From the NCBI GenBank assembly GCA_031287655.1, contig JAITSR010000156.1:1-8119 (forward strand): a stretch of 8,119 bases of DNA, given 5' to 3'. Made by a program: the position numbers and the translations under genes. The notes under the pieces are model-generated. The model worked only from the letters and a program-made list of their open reading frames with translations. It made no database searches and had not been told where the DNA came from. Positions 5,713 through 8,119 of the stretch are shown here, in pieces (positions within the stretch are counted from its first letter, which is position 1; every line of letters begins with the position of its first letter). The stretch comes from Clostridiales bacterium (lineage in GTDB: Bacteria; Bacillota; Clostridia; WRLR01).

Positions 5713-7566
5713 ATGGCAACATCACTCATCTCTCTGGACGATCGGTTTTGTGAGGATTATGACGCGGTTCAGCCCGAGCTGCTTGCCGCCGTTCGCGGCG
5801 AAATCCCCTGCGACTTCGTCGTCCGCAACGCCGCGGTCCTCAACGCCTTCACCGACGAAGCGCAAAACGCCGATATCTGGGTCAAGAGCGGCTTTATCGT
5901 TTACGTCGCGTATCACGACGAGGACGGTCCGGAGCTCGTGCCTTTTGCGCCCATGTCCGCGTTAAGCGAGTATGACGCCGACAATCGCCTCGTCGTCCCC
6001 GGCTTTGTCGACTCGCATACCCACATCGAAAGCGCGATGACCACACCCGGTATCCTCGGGCGCGTCCTCGCGCCGCTCGGCACCACGACGATCTTTGCCG
6101 ACCCGCACGAAATCGTCAATGTCGGCGGCATAGAGGCTTTTCGCTACATGCTCGAGAGTGCCGAAAATTCACCCATTCGCCAGTTTTTTCTCGTCCCGTC
6201 CTGTGTCCCCGCCGTACCCGGCTACGAAGACGCCGGCGCGCATCTGAACGCCGACGACATCGACGAGATGTTTGAACTCGCGCGGCGGTACCCTAACATC
6301 GTCGGTCTTGCCGAGGTTATGGATTATCTGGGGGTGATCAAGGGCGACGAGCGCATGAGCGGTATCGTGTCCGCCGCCGCCAAGCGGCACGCCTTCATCC
6401 AAGGGCATTTTTTCGCGGCCCGCGGCCGCTCACTGGCCGCCTACGGTCTTCACAGGATTAAGAGCAATCACGAAAACCGCAGCGGCGCCGATGTAGCCGC
6501 GGCATTGCGTCACGGTTTTCATCCTGATCTCCGGCTCACCAGTTCTCTGGGCTCTTGTGACATTGACGACCTGCTGCTCGGCGCCAAGTGCGACGCGTTT
6601 TACAGTGAGTGCTCTCTCTGCAGCGACGACATCCACATCGGCGACATTCTTTGTCATGGTCATCTCAACCGCTCAGTGGCCATCTTAATCCAAAAAGGTT
6701 TTTCCGCCGGCGCCGCCATGCGCATCGCCGCGCTAAACGCGTGGCGGGAATATCGCGTAGACTATGCCGGCGCCATTGCCGAGGGGCATATCGCAGACTT
6801 CCAAATTCTCCGCGGGGACGTCAGTTCTGTCGGTTTGCCTCCGGCCGCCGTTTTTGTGAGAGGCAAGCTCGTCGCAGAGAACGGTCAGATTGCCGACGAC
6901 GGCCCGCCGCGCGAGTCTGTCTCCGCCGGTAAGTTTGAGAGCATAAATACGATAAACCTCAACCCTCTTTCTCTGTCCGACTTCTGCATCAAAACCCCGC
7001 CCGGCTCAGACGGCGCCGTACAGGCCAACGTCATCTCAGTCGCCGGCGCCCCGTCCCGGTTTATACAGTGTGCGCTGCCCGTCCATGACGGTCGTATCGA
7101 CCTCGACCCGGCCTCAGACCTCACCTATGTCAAAGTGTTTCATCGTTACGGCGGTCACCGCGTCGGCAGCGGTATTTTGCAAGGTTTTTGCTTGGAGCAT
7201 GGCGCTATCGCCAGCACGATCTCCCACGATTCGCACAACCTCATAGTCGTCTACAAGGACCCGGCCTTGGCCCTTCAGGCCGCGCAGCAGCTGCAGCGCG
7301 CAGGCGGCGGCATCTGCTTTGTCAGCGGCGCCGGCGGCTCGCATCTCGTGCCTTTACCCGTGGGCGGCCTCATGAGCGCCAATCCGCCGGAAACAGTCGC
7401 GAAGGACTACGCGGACCTGCATGACGCTTTTGCCGCAGAGAATGGTTCCGGCGCCAACCCCATGCGGATCGCCACGTTGGCCCTTCTGGTCTCGCCAAAC
7501 GCGCGTATCTCCGAATATGGTTATTTCGACGTGACGTCGAAATCCACGGTTCCGCTGTTCTGCTAA
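5713..7566 (+). CDS. adeC: Adenine deaminase (divergent member of the AdeC family)
   Basis: The enzyme would hydrolyse adenine to hypoxanthine and ammonia in the cytoplasm, feeding purine salvage or nitrogen supply. At 617 aa it is slightly longer than typical AdeC. The amidohydrolase part shows PGFVDSHTHIES (H102, H104, E106), GTTTIFADPHEI (123-134), GLAEVMDYLGVI (E201), QGH (H232), SNHE (H253) and SDDIHIGDIL. The AdeC-specific C-terminal domain is clear: GGHRVGSGILQGF, GAIASTISHDSHNLIVV and LPVGGLMS. Compared with the family, DGH reads QGH, SDHE reads SNHE, TDD reads SDD, and the REGS motif reads SLGS. Cysteines cluster at 282, 293, 300, 303 and 314. AAGGAAAGG (5692-5700) lies 12 bp from the ATG (or AGGCGG to 5703, 9 bp). 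The gene is 19 bp after the permease and ends just before a strong terminator. Family membership is firm; exact substrate is inferred. Confidence 0.9.
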   Translation: MATSLISLDDRFCEDYDAVQPELLAAVRGEIPCDFVVRNAAVLNAFTDEAQNADIWVKSGFIVYVAYHDEDGPELVPFAPMSALSEYDADNRLVVPGFVDSHTHIESAMTTPGILGRVLAPLGTTTIFADPHEIVNVGGIEAFRYMLESAENSPIRQFFLVPSCVPAVPGYEDAGAHLNADDIDEMFELARRYPNIVGLAEVMDYLGVIKGDERMSGIVSAAAKRHAFIQGHFFAARGRSLAAYGLHRIKSNHENRSGADVAAALRHGFHPDLRLTSSLGSCDIDDLLLGAKCDAFYSECSLCSDDIHIGDILCHGHLNRSVAILIQKGFSAGAAMRIAALNAWREYRVDYAGAIAEGHIADFQILRGDVSSVGLPPAAVFVRGKLVAENGQIADDGPPRESVSAGKFESINTINLNPLSLSDFCIKTPPGSDGAVQANVISVAGAPSRFIQCALPVHDGRIDLDPASDLTYVKVFHRYGGHRVGSGILQGFCLEHGAIASTISHDSHNLIVVYKDPALALQAAQQLQRAGGGICFVSGAGGSHLVPLPVGGLMSANPPETVAKDYADLHDAFAAENGSGANPMRIATLALLVSPNARISEYGYFDVTSKSTVPLFC

Positions 7567-7577
7567 ACGAAAGCGCA

Positions 7578-7606
7578 AAGGCCCCTGACGGGGCCTTCTT
7601 TCTTTT
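7578..7606 (+). terminator. Rho-independent terminator of the permease-deaminase operon
   Basis: A perfect 8-bp stem, AAGGCCCC (7578-7585) with GGGGCCTT (7590-7597), has a TGAC loop and is followed by the T-rich run CTTTCTTTT (7598-7606). It starts 11 bp after the adeC stop codon. On the minus strand the hairpin is followed by a weaker T-containing stretch, so it might also slow transcripts arriving from the convergent aldolase gene. Confidence 0.92.
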
Positions 7607-7659
7607 AACATCAGGTCTAGTTGATACCTGCGTTTTGCTGTCGGCTTAATATCCTTATG

Positions 7660-7677
7660 GAAGCGGAGATTGCAATT
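7660..7677. repeat. Right arm of the inverted repeat flanking the purine operon
   Basis: The reverse complement of this 18-nt sequence equals 4014-4032 except for one missing A. It lies between the operon terminator and the aldolase gene and overlaps the aldolase stop codon (TAA on the minus strand, 7676-7678) by two bases. Confidence 0.6.
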
Positions 7678-8119
7678 AGCGCTTGATTTCCGCCAATAGC
7701 CGCTTGTAGGCTTCGACATAGACGACCGCATCCAGAGAGACCGCGACGCTGTCCATGCCCTGCGCGAATAAGGTACTTGCGCTTTGCGCATTCAGCCCGT
7801 AAATAAAACAGTATTTTCCGGCTTCCTTACAGGCTTTTTGAACCTTTGCGAGCGCGGCGGCAAATTCCGGCGTGTCAAACTGTCCGGTCTTGCCCAGTGC
7901 GGCGGAAAGATCCATGGGACCTATAAAAATTCCGTCGATCCCCTCTACCGATGCGATTTCCTCGATGTTTTTCAGGCACTCCGCCGTTTCGCACTGCGGG
8001 AGAAGCAATGTCTCGCTGTTGGCCGACTGCAGATAGGCGACGAAATCGAGCGCGTCAGGCGCGTATCCAAAACCAGAGGCGCTTGTCAAACCGATGCCCC
8101 GCTGCCCGAGGGGATGATA
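7676..8119 (-). CDS. HpcH/HpaI-family aldolase, 3' part only
   Basis: About 147 C-terminal residues of a metal-dependent class II aldolase of the HpcH/HpaI family, whose members cleave or condense 2-oxo acids with aldehydes. The frame is open to the window edge and begins YHPLGQRGIG, the family's PPxGxRGxG-like segment with its conserved arginine. It then shows QCETAE (usually QIET), holding the metal-binding glutamate, and GIDGIFIGPMDLSAALGKTG, the hallmark GPxDLS loop. The C-terminus ends AEIKR. An internal TTG near 8089 is not a real start because conserved family sequence continues upstream of it. The gene converges on the purine operon and no relation to purine metabolism is evident. The actual substrate cannot be told from this fragment. 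Confidence 0.85.
   Translation of the reverse strand, partial: YHPLGQRGIGLTSASGFGYAPDALDFVAYLQSANSETLLLPQCETAECLKNIEEIASVEGIDGIFIGPMDLSAALGKTGQFDTPEFAAALAKVQKACKEAGKYCFIYGLNAQSASTLFAQGMDSVAVSLDAVVYVEAYKRLLAEIKR

Noticed and set aside
7611..7632. Small hairpin CAGGT...ACCTG between the terminator and the aldolase gene, considered as an aldolase terminator
   Set aside because: The stem is only 5 bp with a long loop and no T-run follows it on the minus strand.
7354..7791. 145-codon minus-strand ORF spanning the deaminase end and the terminator
   Set aside because: It overlaps two well-supported genes and the intrinsic terminator, and shows no recognisable domain.
1..8119. CRISPR array, tRNA, rRNA, or a known multi-gene defence island
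   Set aside because: No regularly spaced repeats, no tRNA-like cloverleaf or rRNA signature, and no recognised defence genes beyond the single AAA-ATPase/nuclease-like gene.

Overview
The window looks like chromosomal DNA of an uncultured or gut-type Firmicute, probably of the class Clostridia. The grounds are strong AAGGAGG-type ribosome binding sites, a TraX-family acyltransferase homologue, an AAA-ATPase/PD-(D/E)XK protein of a kind abundant in Clostridia and Bacteroidetes, and a clostridial-style purine permease/adenine deaminase pair. I cannot name a genus.

Layout. (1) Positions 1-202 hold the C-terminal part of an ABC ATPase of the ABC-2/COG4586 type, cut off by an insertion. (2) Positions 203-1688 are a complete IS256-family (Mutator) element with 29-bp imperfect terminal inverted repeats and an apparently intact 436-aa DDE transposase. 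(3) Positions 1689-2362, minus strand, hold a TraX-family membrane protein gene whose 3' end is also removed by the element. (4) Positions 2409-3971, minus strand, hold an intact 520-aa AAA-ATPase with a C-terminal PD-(D/E)XK nuclease-like domain, upstream of traX on the same strand. (5) Positions 3972-4229 are a divergent control region with one promoter per direction and a roughly 155-nt leader before the permease. (6) Positions 4230-7566 are a two-gene purine-salvage operon: an AzgA-type NCS2 nucleobase permease, then a divergent adenine deaminase, closed by a strong intrinsic terminator. (7) Positions 7676-8119, minus strand, are the 3' part of an HpcH/HpaI-family aldolase gene that runs off the window.

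How it works together. The permease would import a purine base, most simply adenine, and the deaminase would convert it to hypoxanthine plus ammonia. The leader contains a segment (4114-4130) complementary to the permease Shine-Dalgarno region (4213-4229), preceded by a hairpin or possible pseudoknot and spanning a tiny ORF. It looks like a translational control leader and does not match the purine riboswitch consensus as far as I can see.

The most interesting points are four. The IS sits between two different broken genes with no visible target duplication, so it probably marks a rearrangement. The purine-operon leader has the Shine-Dalgarno complementarity just described. A near-perfect 18/19-nt inverted repeat flanks the purine operon. 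The adenine deaminase departs from the family consensus at several active-site motifs and carries a cluster of cysteines. I did not find a CRISPR array, tRNA, rRNA or a recognisable complete defence system.
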